42,093 nt of DNA from an uncultured Clostridia bacterium (lineage in GTDB: Bacteria > Bacillota > Clostridia > Oscillospirales > Acutalibacteraceae), in the NCBI GenBank assembly GCA_947652665.1, contig CANTDZ010000011.1, positions 1 to 42,093 on the forward strand. Reading direction: 5' to 3'. Below the pieces are notes generated by a model. The model was not told the DNA's origin. It did no database searches and was given only the letters and a program-made list of their open reading frames with translations. The translations under genes and the position numbers were made by a program. Below, in pieces: positions 7,792 through 15,927 of the stretch (the stretch's first letter is position 1; the number at the start of each line of letters is the position of its first letter).

Positions 7792-10544
7792 GCCAATTCC
7801 TCCTTTTGCAGCTGGCTTTCGGCGATCTCCCGGTATTCGGGGCAGGTCGCCAGAAGCTCCTTATGGGTGCCCTTGCCCACCAGCTTCCCTTCGTCCAGCA
7901 CTAAGATCTGCTCGGCGTGCAGGATGGTGCTGACTCGCTGGGCCACGATAAGCACGGCGGCTTCCTTCGTGTAGGGGCGCAGGGCCTTGCGCAGGGCCGC
8001 TTCGGTCTTGAAGTCCAGGGCGGAAAAGCTGTCGTCAAAAATATAGATGGGGGCTTTGCGAACCAGCGCCCGGGCCATGGAAAGCCGCTGCCTCTGTCCG
8101 CCGGAGACGTTTGTGCCCCCTTGGGCCATGTAGGCGTCCAGGCCTTTTTCCAGCCCTTCGACGAAGTCCGCCGCCTGGGAAATTTCCAGGGCTTCCAAGA
8201 GGACTTCGTCCCCGGCGTCCTCACGGCCATAGTGCAGGTTGTCTTTTATAGAGCCTGTGAACAGCAGCGCCTTTTGGGGCACATAGCCGATAGCAGCGCG
8301 CAGGTCTGCCTGCTTGTAATTGCGGATGTCGTGGCCGTCCAGCGTAATCTGGCCCTGGGTGACATCGTAAAAGCGGGGGATGAGGTTGATGAGCGTGGAC
8401 TTCCCCGCGCCGGTGGCGCCGATGATGGCCGTGGTTTCCCCAGGCCGGGCCGTAAAGCTGATGTGTTCCAGGACATCGCTCTCTGCCTCGCTGTAGCGGA
8501 AGCTCACGTCTTTAAACTCAAGGACGCCCTCGACCTTCTCCGGCCACATGGCGCTGATGGGGTCTTCAATTTCCAGGGGCATATCCAGCACCTCGCCGAT
8601 GCGCACCGCCGACACGCTGGCACGGGGCAGCATCACGAACATCATGGCAATCATAAGGAAGGACGCGATAATCTGCATGGCGTACTGGATGAAGGCCATC
8701 ATGTCGCCGATCTGCAGAGTGGACTCGGCGATAGCGTGGCCGCCTACCCACATGATCATCAGGGTGCTCAGGTTCATCACCAGCATCATGGCCGGCATCA
8801 TCCCCGCCATGACCCGCTGCACGAAGCGGTTGGTGCGGGTGAATTCCCGGTTGGCTTCGCGGAAGCGTTCCTCCTCGAATTTCTGGTTGCCGAAAGCCCT
8901 TACGACCATCATGCCGGAAAGGTGCTCGCGGCTGATGCGGTTGAGCTTATCCATCATGCTTTGCAGGGCCTTGAACTTGGGCAGGGCCAGCGCCAGCGCA
9001 ATGGCTACCAGTCCCAGCATCACCAGGACGGCCACAGCCACCAGCCAGCTCATGGAGACGCTCTTTTCCACCGCCAGGACGATGCCGCCAATGCCCATAA
9101 TGGGCGCGTAGCACACCAGGCGCAGGCCCATGGTGATGAGCATCTGTACCTGCTGCACATCGTTGGTGGTGCGGGTGATCAGCGATGCCGTGGAGATTTT
9201 GTCCAGCTCCGGGCCGCCCAGGCGCATGACTTTCGCGAACAGGTCGTGCCGCAGCCGCTTGGCCACGGATGCCGCAATGCGGGAGGAGAACAATCCCACC
9301 AGCACCGCCGCCACAGCCCCCAGCAGCGCCACGCCCAGCATCTCTAAGCCTTTCTGCCAGATGTAGGCCGACTGGATGGGCGCGGTGTCTACGCCCAGTT
9401 CGGTGTAGAAAAGCTGTTTCAGGCTTACGCCTACCTGGCTGGCCATGCCCTCCGCGCTTTCGGCGGCGGTGGAGATGGCGTGCTCCAGGCTGGACTGGGG
9501 AACAAAGCTTAGCAGCGGCAGCAGCTGGTACAGGCGCTCGGCCGACATATTGCCCAGGCCCCCCGCCTCGGTAAGGCTGAAGCTGCTGCCGGACAGGTCC
9601 TCCTCGCTGTCGGCGTCCGGTTCTTCGCCTTCGAAATATTCCGGCTTCTTTTCGGGAATCATAGGGCTGTCATCGATGTGGGGCTCGATGCCGCTTTCGT
9701 CCCCTTCATAGCCCTCTGCCGTGGAGCCGAAGCCCCCAAAGCTTTCGTCCATTTGGGGCTCGGCGGGTTCGGGGATGGCTACAGCGGCCATCATGCCCAG
9801 TTCCGGCTCTATCAGGTGCAGGTCGGATGTGCTGGAAACGGCCGGGGGCGGGTCATAGGGGACCATGTTGCCGTCGCTGGAAATGTAGTAATTGCCGCCG
9901 CCATTTTGCTCTAAATACGACTGTAGGTTGGAATCGCTGGCCTGCCCCACAATTTCCCCCGCCGAACCGCCCTGGATGCCGGGCACCACGGTGTCCGGGT
10001 CGAAGATGGGGAAGTCAAAAATGTTGGGGATGTTCCGGGGGGCCGAGGGGGTCCCGTTCCCCTGGGAGCCGGAGGGCGCGCCCCCCGCCGCTTTCTGGGC
10101 CAGCTCAACCAGCTCGCCGGACGCGGAAGCTTCCTGCATATAGAGCAGGAAACCATAGGACGCCTTGGCGTAGGCCTGGTCGAGGAGAAGGCGCGTTTCC
10201 TCCTCCAAGCCCTCCCGCAGGACGCACACGGCCTCCCTGCGGGCCAGCGGGTAATCTTTCGAGATGCGCTGAGCTTCGCTGCTTTCCGGCTCTATGGTAT
10301 AGTAGTTCCCCGTAAGCAGCGCTTTTTCCTCGTCGCCGCAAAAATACAGCAGGAGCGTCTGGGCCTTCTGGCTCATGGCCTCGGGGGCGGCGGCCTCCAG
10401 GCCCCCCTGCTGGATGCCGGTGTTCACCAGGTCGCTCATGAGGTTTGGCAGGCTCAATTCGCTCAGGGCCTGCCCGAACAAAAGCAGGATGCATAGGAGC
10501 ACCAGCGCCCAAAAGGGTTTCAAATATCGTGCGGTCAGCTTCAA
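7788..10544 (-). CDS. ABC exporter half-transporter with a very large extracellular insertion, pair 1
   Basis: 918 residues, against about 580-600 for a plain half exporter. TM1 (about 10-30) ends at the segment NLMSDLVNTGIQQGG. Then come some 350 residues before TM2 at about 398. The inserted part is first helical and charged, then a long low-complexity stretch rich in Gly, Pro, Ser, Asp and Glu (about 150-330). The remaining five helices and nucleotide-binding domain are normal: Walker A GATGAGKST, signature VSGGQRQR, Walker B YIFDDSFSALD with Asp in place of the catalytic Glu. TTG is the start, with AAAAGGGGG about 7 nt upstream. A smaller insertion at this place occurs in many Firmicutes homologues; the acidic low-complexity part is what makes this one long. 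The loop should face outside the cell. Confidence 0.9.
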   Translation of the reverse strand: MKLTARYLKPFWALVLLCILLLFGQALSELSLPNLMSDLVNTGIQQGGLEAAAPEAMSQKAQTLLLYFCGDEEKALLTGNYYTIEPESSEAQRISKDYPLARREAVCVLREGLEEETRLLLDQAYAKASYGFLLYMQEASASGELVELAQKAAGGAPSGSQGNGTPSAPRNIPNIFDFPIFDPDTVVPGIQGGSAGEIVGQASDSNLQSYLEQNGGGNYYISSDGNMVPYDPPPAVSSTSDLHLIEPELGMMAAVAIPEPAEPQMDESFGGFGSTAEGYEGDESGIEPHIDDSPMIPEKKPEYFEGEEPDADSEEDLSGSSFSLTEAGGLGNMSAERLYQLLPLLSFVPQSSLEHAISTAAESAEGMASQVGVSLKQLFYTELGVDTAPIQSAYIWQKGLEMLGVALLGAVAAVLVGLFSSRIAASVAKRLRHDLFAKVMRLGGPELDKISTASLITRTTNDVQQVQMLITMGLRLVCYAPIMGIGGIVLAVEKSVSMSWLVAVAVLVMLGLVAIALALALPKFKALQSMMDKLNRISREHLSGMMVVRAFGNQKFEEERFREANREFTRTNRFVQRVMAGMMPAMMLVMNLSTLMIMWVGGHAIAESTLQIGDMMAFIQYAMQIIASFLMIAMMFVMLPRASVSAVRIGEVLDMPLEIEDPISAMWPEKVEGVLEFKDVSFRYSEAESDVLEHISFTARPGETTAIIGATGAGKSTLINLIPRFYDVTQGQITLDGHDIRNYKQADLRAAIGYVPQKALLFTGSIKDNLHYGREDAGDEVLLEALEISQAADFVEGLEKGLDAYMAQGGTNVSGGQRQRLSMARALVRKAPIYIFDDSFSALDFKTEAALRKALRPYTKEAAVLIVAQRVSTILHAEQILVLDEGKLVGKGTHKELLATCPEYREIAESQLQKEELA

Positions 10545-10587
10545 GATGCTGCCCCCTTTTCTCGTTTTTCACATTTGTAATTGGATG

Positions 10588-10617
10588 ATTATAGCACGGC
10601 CGTCCTTTCAGCGTCAA
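10588..10617 (-). promoter_or_regulatory. promoter of ABC exporter pair 1
   Basis: Minus-strand TTGACG (10612-10617), 18-nt spacer, consensus TATAAT (10588-10593) with TGC before the -10. It lies about 44 nt upstream of the TTG start and probably reads both ABC genes and the lipid kinase. Confidence 0.78.
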
Positions 10618-10656
10618 GGCGGGGCGGCAAATGTTTAAGAAGCTTTAACACTCTAT

Positions 10657-11073
10657 TCACAAGCCCAACTCCTGCACATGCTGCCACAGGGGGCCGGTGA
10701 TCCACGGGTAGGTGGTGTTTTCCGGCAGGGCGTCAAACAGGCGGGTCTCGGCCATTTCGCTTTCGGGCAGGGGGCCCAGTTCGGTTATGTCTGCCAGATA
10801 GATGGCCCCGTTGGCGCCCGGGTCCTGCTCATCGTGTGCGGCCCAGTAGCCGCACACGGGCTGTATGGTGAACTCTTTCGCGCCGGACTCCTCCCAAAGC
10901 TCCCGCCGGGCGGCCTGCTCGATGGTCTCGCCGGGCTCTACGTGGCCGCCCTGGGTTTCCCAGGTGGAGCGGTCTTTGTGGCGGCTTAGGAGCAGTTTGC
11001 CTTGATAGCGCGAAAAGATCACCACATATTTATAGTCGTCCGTTTTATCCATGTCAAAAATTTTGCACTGCAT
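10657..11073 (-). CDS. Nudix hydrolase
   Basis: 138 residues with a complete Nudix box: GGHVEPGETIEQAARREL followed by WEESGA, fitting G-x5-E-x7-R-E-U-x-E-E-x-G-U. These enzymes split nucleoside diphosphates linked to another group, using Mg2+ held by the Glu residues. The context SRHKDRSTWETQGG resembles the nucleotide-cleaning Nudix proteins. A longer in-frame start would run deep into proC. The ATG at 11073 is chosen because it lies 4 nt after the proC stop, with AAAGGGATG upstream. Co-transcribed with proC. The substrate is not assignable. Confidence 0.9.
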   Translation of the reverse strand: MQCKIFDMDKTDDYKYVVIFSRYQGKLLLSRHKDRSTWETQGGHVEPGETIEQAARRELWEESGAKEFTIQPVCGYWAAHDEQDPGANGAIYLADITELGPLPESEMAETRLFDALPENTTYPWITGPLWQHVQELGL

Positions 11074-11077
11074 AGGC

Positions 11078-11872
11078 TCACATCCCTTTCGATTTTTTCC
11101 CGCACACCCGCATGGCCTCCTGCAGGCTGGCGCGGAAGCCTGTCTTTTCCAGTATTTGCACGGCTTCAATGGTGGTGCCGGCTGGCGAACACACCATGTC
11201 TTTCAGCTGCGCCGGATGCAGGCCGGTCTCCAGCACCATCTTGGCGCTGCCCAAAACCGCCTGGGCCGCAAAAGTGATGGCCTGGGCGCGGGGCATCCCC
11301 TGGGAGACGGCGGCGTCGGCCATGGCTTCGATCATCACGAACACATAAGCAGGCGAGCTGCCGCTGACGGACACTACCGCGTCCATTAAGTGCTCCGGGA
11401 CGGGCTCGGCTCTGCCGAAGCTTTTTAAGAGCTCCAGGGCCAGCTCCTTCTGCTCCTGGGGGACGTTTTCGCCAAAGCACACGGCCGTGATGCCCTCCCC
11501 GACCATGGCAGGCGTATTGGGCATCGTCCGCACCAGGCGTACCGGCTTGCCAAAGCGCTCGGCGAGCCAGCTTAGGGTTTTGCCGGGCGCGATGGAAAGA
11601 ATCAGCTGTTCCTCCCGGCACACGCCTTTGATTTCGTTTATGACCGCTTCATATACCTGCGGCTTTACGGCCAACAATAATACGTCCGCCCAGGCACAGA
11701 CTTCCCGGGCGTCGGGGAGTGCCTGCACGCCGAAATCCTTCACAAAGCCCTCTGCCGCTTGGGGCAGGACATCCGTTACCCGTACGTCCTGGGGGGCGCA
11801 GGCGGATTTTTTCAGCACGCCGGATAAAATCGCCCGTGCCATGTTGCCGCATCCTATGATCCCAAATTTCAT
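11078..11872 (-). CDS. proC: pyrroline-5-carboxylate reductase
   Basis: 264 residues. N-terminal Rossmann motif GIIGCGNMARAI, the segment LLLAVKPQ, the substrate-side motif RTMPNTPAMVGEG, and the C-terminal proC signature SGSSPAYVF ... SPAGTTIEAV. It reduces 1-pyrroline-5-carboxylate to proline with NAD(P)H, the last step of proline synthesis, in the cytoplasm. Length is typical. ATG with AAAGGATGG upstream and a strong promoter at 11905-11933. The other proline genes are not nearby. Confidence 0.96.
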   Translation of the reverse strand: MKFGIIGCGNMARAILSGVLKKSACAPQDVRVTDVLPQAAEGFVKDFGVQALPDAREVCAWADVLLLAVKPQVYEAVINEIKGVCREEQLILSIAPGKTLSWLAERFGKPVRLVRTMPNTPAMVGEGITAVCFGENVPQEQKELALELLKSFGRAEPVPEHLMDAVVSVSGSSPAYVFVMIEAMADAAVSQGMPRAQAITFAAQAVLGSAKMVLETGLHPAQLKDMVCSPAGTTIEAVQILEKTGFRASLQEAMRVCGKKSKGM

Positions 11873-11904
11873 ATCGTTTGCCCATCCTTTCTTTTTCTTA
11901 ATAA

Positions 11905-11933
11905 ATTATAGCGGGATGGCCGCAGACAGTCAA
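11905..11933 (-). promoter_or_regulatory. promoter of proC-nudix
   Basis: Minus-strand TTGACT (11928-11933), 17-nt spacer, TATAAT (11905-11910). Leader of about 25-30 nt to the proC ATG. Confidence 0.8.
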
Positions 11934-11992
11934 GGCGCATATTTTCCCCCTGCCATGAAAAACTAACAGAAAACGCAAAGGAGCTGACCAAT

Positions 11993-12211
11993 ATGCCGCG
12001 CAAAAAGAAAATCGACTACCATGAGCATGACCCGCTGCCCGAGGGCAAGTTCCCGAACATCTCCAACGTCGCCTCGGCCAACGAGTGCACGGGCCTCATG
12101 TACAAGACCCCCACCGACCGCCAGGAGCTGGGCTCTTACCGGGAGCTTTACAGCATGGAAATCCCCCAGGACCCCTCTACCGAACATCCCCAGCGCTCCA
12201 CCCGTACCTGA
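11993..12211 (+). CDS. small conserved hypothetical protein
   Basis: 72 residues, soluble, charged. Basic start (MPRKKK), central KFPNISNVASANECTGLM, and a polar, proline-containing tail. The ATG has a very good site, AAAGGAGCTG, 8 nt upstream, and a GC-rich terminator follows at once, which supports a real one-gene unit. The internal NISNVAS-x-x-ECTGL segment looks like a conserved short motif of Clostridia, but no function is known to me. No promoter could be fixed in the 100 nt upstream. Confidence 0.72.
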   Translation: MPRKKKIDYHEHDPLPEGKFPNISNVASANECTGLMYKTPTDRQELGSYRELYSMEIPQDPSTEHPQRSTRT

Positions 12212-12215
12212 CCCC

Positions 12216-12245
12216 CAGGGCCCGCCTCCTTTTGGCCGGGCCCTG
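12216..12245 (+). terminator. GC-rich intrinsic terminator
   Basis: Perfect 9-bp stem CAGGGCCCG / CGGGCCCTG directly after the 72-residue gene. The U-tract (CTCTATT) is weak. Confidence 0.6.
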
Positions 12246-12288
12246 CTCTATTCCGGGAGCACGTTGGGCACGCGATGGCTCACGTAAG

Positions 12289-12365
12289 CGCGTGAAATCT
12301 TCACGCGGCGAAAATCCCCGCCACCGTCCCCCGCGTCTCGGGTGCAGCGTCACGCTGCATTGTTT
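12289..12365. repeat. two short perfect hairpins in the intergenic region
   Basis: CGCGTGAA / TTCACGCG with a 3-nt loop (12289-12307), and TGCAGCGT / ACGCTGCA around a single base (12343-12359) followed by TTGTTT. The second could act as a weak terminator. The whole 12246-12420 stretch contains no ORF I can support and may hold a small RNA. Confidence 0.4.
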
Positions 12366-12430
12366 ACAGTGTGTTCAACAACTTTGGGCGGGAATGAGTT
12401 AAAATAAAGACACGCAAGGGGGTGTTGAGC

Positions 12431-13339
12431 GTGTTTGGGTATGTGCGCCCCAATAAATCGGAGCTGCTGGTGAAGGAATACGAGCAGTATAAGGCTGTGT
12501 ACTGCCAGCTGTGCCGGGTGCTGGGGCGGGACTATGGGTGGATTGCCCGGTTCTTCCTCAGCTATGACTGCACGTTCTATGCCCTGCTGGCTTTGGCGGT
12601 TACGGGGGAGAAGGTCGCCCTCTGCCGGGAGCGCTGTGCCTGCAACCCGCTGAAGCGCTGCCGGTACTTGGAGGGCGAAGGCGAGGCCTATGACAAGGCG
12701 GCGGCGCTCACCGTGCTGCTGACGTACCATAAAATCGAGGACGACATCGCCGATGACGGGTTCCTTAAAACCTTGGGCAAGCGCCTTCTGCGCCCCTACG
12801 CCCGGCGGAAAGCCAAATGGGCCCGGGTGCGCTACCCTTACCTGGCCAAATGCGCCGAGACCGCCATGGCCGCCCAGCGGGCCGCCGAGGAAGAAGGTGC
12901 CGGCATCGACCCCTGTGCGGAGCCTACGGCCCAGCTTTTGGCGGATGTCTTCGAGGACATTGCCGGGGAAAACAAGAAGCAGGCTGCGCCCCTTCGGCAG
13001 TTTGGGTATTTTTTGGGGCGGTGGATTTACATGATGGACGCCGCCGACGACCTGATGGACGACCTGAAAAGTGGGGCCTTCAACCCCTTCATCAACCGGC
13101 TGGATTTGTGGGGCAAGGTGCAGCTCTCCGACGATGAGCGCAAGCGCGCCGACGAGTTCTGCAACGCGGCCCTGAACCGCTCAGCGGCCCGGATGGCTCT
13201 GCCGCTGAACCTGCTGGAGATGGAAAACTTCGGGCCTATTATCGAAAACGTCGTATATAAAGGCCTGCCGGAGCTGCAGCGGGAGATTTTGTTCCTGCAT
13301 ATTAAGGAAAAGCCCCGGCGGGAATTAAAGGATTTGTAA
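12431..13339 (+). CDS. DUF5685 family protein
   Basis: 302 residues from GTG at 12431, which gives the family-typical start MFGYVRPNKSEL with AAGGGGG 8 nt upstream; earlier in-frame GTG/TTG codons overlap that ribosome site. Features: YCQLCRVLGRDYG near residue 25, a cysteine cluster (CRERCACNPLKRCRYL, about 75-90), and a helical C-terminal part with DAADDLMDDL. The Cys pattern suggests a metal site. It is followed by a DnaJ-TPR protein and a membrane protein, an arrangement I associate with Oscillospiraceae-type genomes. The molecular role is unknown; the neighbours suggest protein handling or assembly at the membrane. Confidence 0.85.
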   Translation: MFGYVRPNKSELLVKEYEQYKAVYCQLCRVLGRDYGWIARFFLSYDCTFYALLALAVTGEKVALCRERCACNPLKRCRYLEGEGEAYDKAAALTVLLTYHKIEDDIADDGFLKTLGKRLLRPYARRKAKWARVRYPYLAKCAETAMAAQRAAEEEGAGIDPCAEPTAQLLADVFEDIAGENKKQAAPLRQFGYFLGRWIYMMDAADDLMDDLKSGAFNPFINRLDLWGKVQLSDDERKRADEFCNAALNRSAARMALPLNLLEMENFGPIIENVVYKGLPELQREILFLHIKEKPRRELKDL

Positions 13340-13397
13340 GCTTTTGGGTTTATACTCAACATAAAATAATAAGGGATACACGGAAAAGGAGAACAGC

Positions 13398-14021
13398 ATG
13401 ACAGACCCGTATAAGGCGCTGGGGATTACACCCTCGGCCACCGATGAGGAAGTAAAAGAAGCCTACCGCAATCTGGCCAAAAAGTACCACCCCGACCAGT
13501 ACGCCGACAGCCCCTTAAAGGAACTGGCCGACGAAAAAATGAAGGAAATCAACGAGGCCTACGATACCATCACCGCCCAGCGCAAGGCTGGAAGCGGCCG
13601 GGGGTATAACGCGGGCTACTCGGGCTACAACAACGTGGGCGGCCGGGGGCCGTCCGCTTTCCAGGACGTGCGCAATCTCATCATGGCCGGGCGCATTGCC
13701 GACGCCGAGCAGCTCTTAAACGGCGTCCCCCCCGAACGCCGCAGCGCCGAATGGTACTTCCTCAAGGGCTCCGTGCTCTACCGCCGGGGCTGGCTGGAGG
13801 AGGCCAAGGACCATTTCTCTCGTGCCTGCCAGATGGACCCCGGCAACGGCGAATACAGCGCTGCCCTGAACCAGGCCATGAACCAGGGCTCTGGGATGTA
13901 CGGGGGCTACAGCCCCAATATGGCGTCCAATAGCTGCAATTCCTGCGATTTGTGCTCCTCCCTCATCTGCGCCGACTGCTGCTGCGAATGCATGGGCGGC
14001 GACTTGATCCCCTGCTGTTAA
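13398..14021 (+). CDS. J-domain protein with TPR region and Cys-rich C-terminus
   Basis: 207 residues. J-domain at 1-65 with the HPD tripeptide in KKYHPDQYA, so it can stimulate an Hsp70 (DnaK). A short Gly/Tyr linker (about 68-85) follows, then two TPR-like helix pairs (about 90-160; WYFLKGSVLYRRGWLEEAKDHF). The last 30 residues carry ten cysteines in CNSCDLC, CADCCCEC and the terminal CC, which could bind metal or be lipid-modified. ATG with AAAGGAG upstream, 58 nt after the DUF5685 gene. It lacks the Gly/Phe and zinc-finger regions of true DnaJ, so it is a specialised co-chaperone. Confidence 0.9.
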   Translation: MTDPYKALGITPSATDEEVKEAYRNLAKKYHPDQYADSPLKELADEKMKEINEAYDTITAQRKAGSGRGYNAGYSGYNNVGGRGPSAFQDVRNLIMAGRIADAEQLLNGVPPERRSAEWYFLKGSVLYRRGWLEEAKDHFSRACQMDPGNGEYSAALNQAMNQGSGMYGGYSPNMASNSCNSCDLCSSLICADCCCECMGGDLIPCC

Positions 14022-14033
14022 GAAGGCGGTACT

Positions 14034-14573
14034 ATGAAACAATCGGTAAAGATCGCGGTCAGCGGCGCGGTGGCGGCGTTGGGCGTGGTGCTCATGCTCT
14101 TCCAGGGCCTTGTCCCGATAGCGAGCATCGCCCTGCCTGCGGTGGCCGGATGCCTGCTCATCCCTGTGGTAGCCATAGCCGGGGTGCCCTGGGCCTTCGG
14201 ATGCTATGGGGCCACGGCGGTGCTGGTACTGCTGCTGGCTCCCGACCGGGAAGCCGCGCTTATTTATGCGCTGTTCTTTGGGTATTACCCGGCCCTGTAT
14301 GCGGTGCTGGGGCGCATACAAAAGAAGCCCCTGCGGGTTTTTGTGAAGCTCGTTATTTTTAACTGCGCCGCTGTGGCCGAAACCCTCCTGGCGTTCTACC
14401 TGACCGGAATCCCCCTGGAGACCATCTCCTTCCTGGGCGATTTCACCGTCCCTGTCCTCCTGCTTTTGGCGAACATCGTTTTCCTCGTCTACGATTTCGC
14501 CCTGGACGGCCTCATCGCCACTTATTTTAAGCGGTTGCATCCCAAACTCTCTAAAATTTTACAAGGCAAATAA
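14034..14573 (+). CDS. small polytopic membrane protein of the DnaJ-TPR cluster
   Basis: 179 residues with five or six hydrophobic helices and short loops. A basic loop (GRIQKKPLRVFVK) lies near the middle and a basic C-terminus (KRLHPKLSKILQGK) ends the protein, which places these inside the cell. Size and layout resemble ECF-type substrate-binding subunits, but no signature is visible. It starts 12 nt after the J-domain gene with GAAGGCGG upstream and is closed by a strong terminator. It is likely a partner of the two preceding proteins; function unknown. Confidence 0.82.
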   Translation: MKQSVKIAVSGAVAALGVVLMLFQGLVPIASIALPAVAGCLLIPVVAIAGVPWAFGCYGATAVLVLLLAPDREAALIYALFFGYYPALYAVLGRIQKKPLRVFVKLVIFNCAAVAETLLAFYLTGIPLETISFLGDFTVPVLLLLANIVFLVYDFALDGLIATYFKRLHPKLSKILQGK

Positions 14574-14574
14574 A

Positions 14575-14612
14575 AAACGCAGGTGCTGAAAAAGCACTTG
14601 CGTTTCTTTTTT
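14575..14612. terminator. bidirectional terminator
   Basis: 13-bp stem AAACGCAGGTGCT / AGCACTTGCGTTT (one G-T pair) with a GAAAA loop and a following CTTTTTT. It separates the convergent membrane-protein and acetyltransferase genes. Confidence 0.9.
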
Positions 14613-15090
14613 ATGGTGTGTAGCGCATGAGCCAGCAGTCGCGGTATTCCCCTTCATGCAGCTCACTTTGGGGCATGAGCTCCACTTTCTGGAACCCGCA
14701 GGCCTCATAACAGCGGATGGCCCGTTCGTTATCCGTGTGGGGGTCTACGTAGACAGCCTGGGCGTTTTCGTTTTTCACAAGGTAGTCGAGAATCTGCCCA
14801 ATAAACGTCCGTCCGATGTGCTTGCCCCAGCAGTCCGGTTCGCCGATGAACTGATCCATAGCAAACCCGTCCTTAAAGGGGTAGACCTGCACATACCCCA
14901 CCGGCCTGCCCTCATACAAGATGGCGCACCGGGATACCTCGTCCTCCCCGTAAAAATGCTCCTGTACCATCTCCGGGGTGAAGGGCCGGTCGCGGCCCTC
15001 GTACCATTCCAGCACGGTGGGGTCGGTGAGCCACTTCAGCAGGTACGGCGCGTCCTCCGGCGCCAGAAGCCGCAAGCTTACGTCCCCCAT
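14611..15090 (-). CDS. GNAT-family N-acetyltransferase
   Basis: 159 residues from ATG at 15090, which directly follows the TGA of the upstream SDR gene, with GGAGG 8 nt before it; a longer in-frame start lies inside the SDR gene. Segments: LRLLAPEDAPYLLKWL at the N-terminus, PVGYVQVYP (beta-4/5), a DCWGKHIGRTFI acetyl-CoA loop in place of a classical Q/RxxGxG/A, and NERAIRCYEACGF at the C-terminus. This pattern resembles the AAC(6')-type aminoglycoside acetyltransferases and RimJ-like enzymes. A resistance role is possible but not shown. Translationally coupled to the SDR gene. Confidence 0.88.
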   Translation of the reverse strand: MGDVSLRLLAPEDAPYLLKWLTDPTVLEWYEGRDRPFTPEMVQEHFYGEDEVSRCAILYEGRPVGYVQVYPFKDGFAMDQFIGEPDCWGKHIGRTFIGQILDYLVKNENAQAVYVDPHTDNERAIRCYEACGFQKVELMPQSELHEGEYRDCWLMRYTP

Positions 15091-15091
15091 C

Positions 15092-15853
15092 TCAAACCTC
15101 CGTAAATTCCATAATGAACCCATGAGGCAAGACCTTGGCCACCAGCCGGAAAAGCTTGTACCAGATGCCCTTGGTGTACACCATTTTTCCGCGCTTGGCC
15201 GCCTTTAAGGAGCCTGCCGCCACGTCCTTTGGCGACACCCGGGGCAGGCTGTCGATCAGCCGGGACTTGCCCTCAGGGACGTTTGCCACGTGCCAGAAGT
15301 CGGTGTCCATAGGGCCGGGGCACACGGCGGTGACCTTGATGCCCCGGGGCCGCAGCTCGTCGTGAAGGGCCTTGGAAAGCGCCAGCACATAGGCCTTCGT
15401 GGCGCTGTAAACGGACATCCTCGGCGTGGGCGCAAAGGCCGCAATGGAGGCAACATTCAGCACCAGGCTGTCGTCCAGCATATAGGGCAGGCATAGGCGG
15501 GTCAGGGCGGTGAGGCCCTTGCAGTTCAGGTCTACCATGCCGGTCTGGTCGGCGCGGACGGAGGAGAAGAAGTCGGTGCACTTGCCAAACCCGGCGTTGT
15601 TCACCAGCACCTTGATCTCCGGGTTGTTCTCCTTCAAAAGCTGCTCCATCACTTCGATGCTTTCGTCTTTGGAAAGGTCCAGGGAAATGGTCGCAATAGT
15701 CTTATCCGAGTGCTCCTCCGCAACCTTGAAAAGGGCTTCCTTATTGCGGGCAATGAGCCAGAACGCGTCTACGCTGGGGTATTGCTCGATAATGGCGTTG
15801 ATGTATTCCTTGCCCAGCCCGGAGGATGCGCCGGTGATGAGAGCTGTTACCAT
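15092..15853 (-). CDS. short-chain dehydrogenase/reductase
   Basis: 253 residues. Cofactor motif TGASSGLGKEY at the N-terminus, NNAGFG, the catalytic Ser in NVASIAA, and YSATKAYVLALSKAL with the Tyr-x3-Lys pair. The C-terminal tail is basic and hydrophobic (about 225-250), as in membrane-associated SDRs. An NAD(P)-dependent oxidation or reduction of an unknown substrate. ATG with AAAGGACGG upstream and its own promoter at 15899-15927. Confidence 0.92.
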   Translation of the reverse strand: MVTALITGASSGLGKEYINAIIEQYPSVDAFWLIARNKEALFKVAEEHSDKTIATISLDLSKDESIEVMEQLLKENNPEIKVLVNNAGFGKCTDFFSSVRADQTGMVDLNCKGLTALTRLCLPYMLDDSLVLNVASIAAFAPTPRMSVYSATKAYVLALSKALHDELRPRGIKVTAVCPGPMDTDFWHVANVPEGKSRLIDSLPRVSPKDVAAGSLKAAKRGKMVYTKGIWYKLFRLVAKVLPHGFIMEFTEV

Positions 15854-15898
15854 AATGTTGAAAGCCGTCCTTTCCTTTGATCTTTCCTTCTACCCTAA

Positions 15899-15927
15899 AT
15901 TTTACCCCTTTTAGGCCCCGCTGTCAA
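15899..15927 (-). promoter_or_regulatory. promoter of the SDR-GNAT pair
   Basis: Minus-strand TTGACA (15922-15927), 17-nt spacer, TAAAAT (15899-15904). The -35 box overlaps the stop codon of the upstream gene. Confidence 0.7.
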
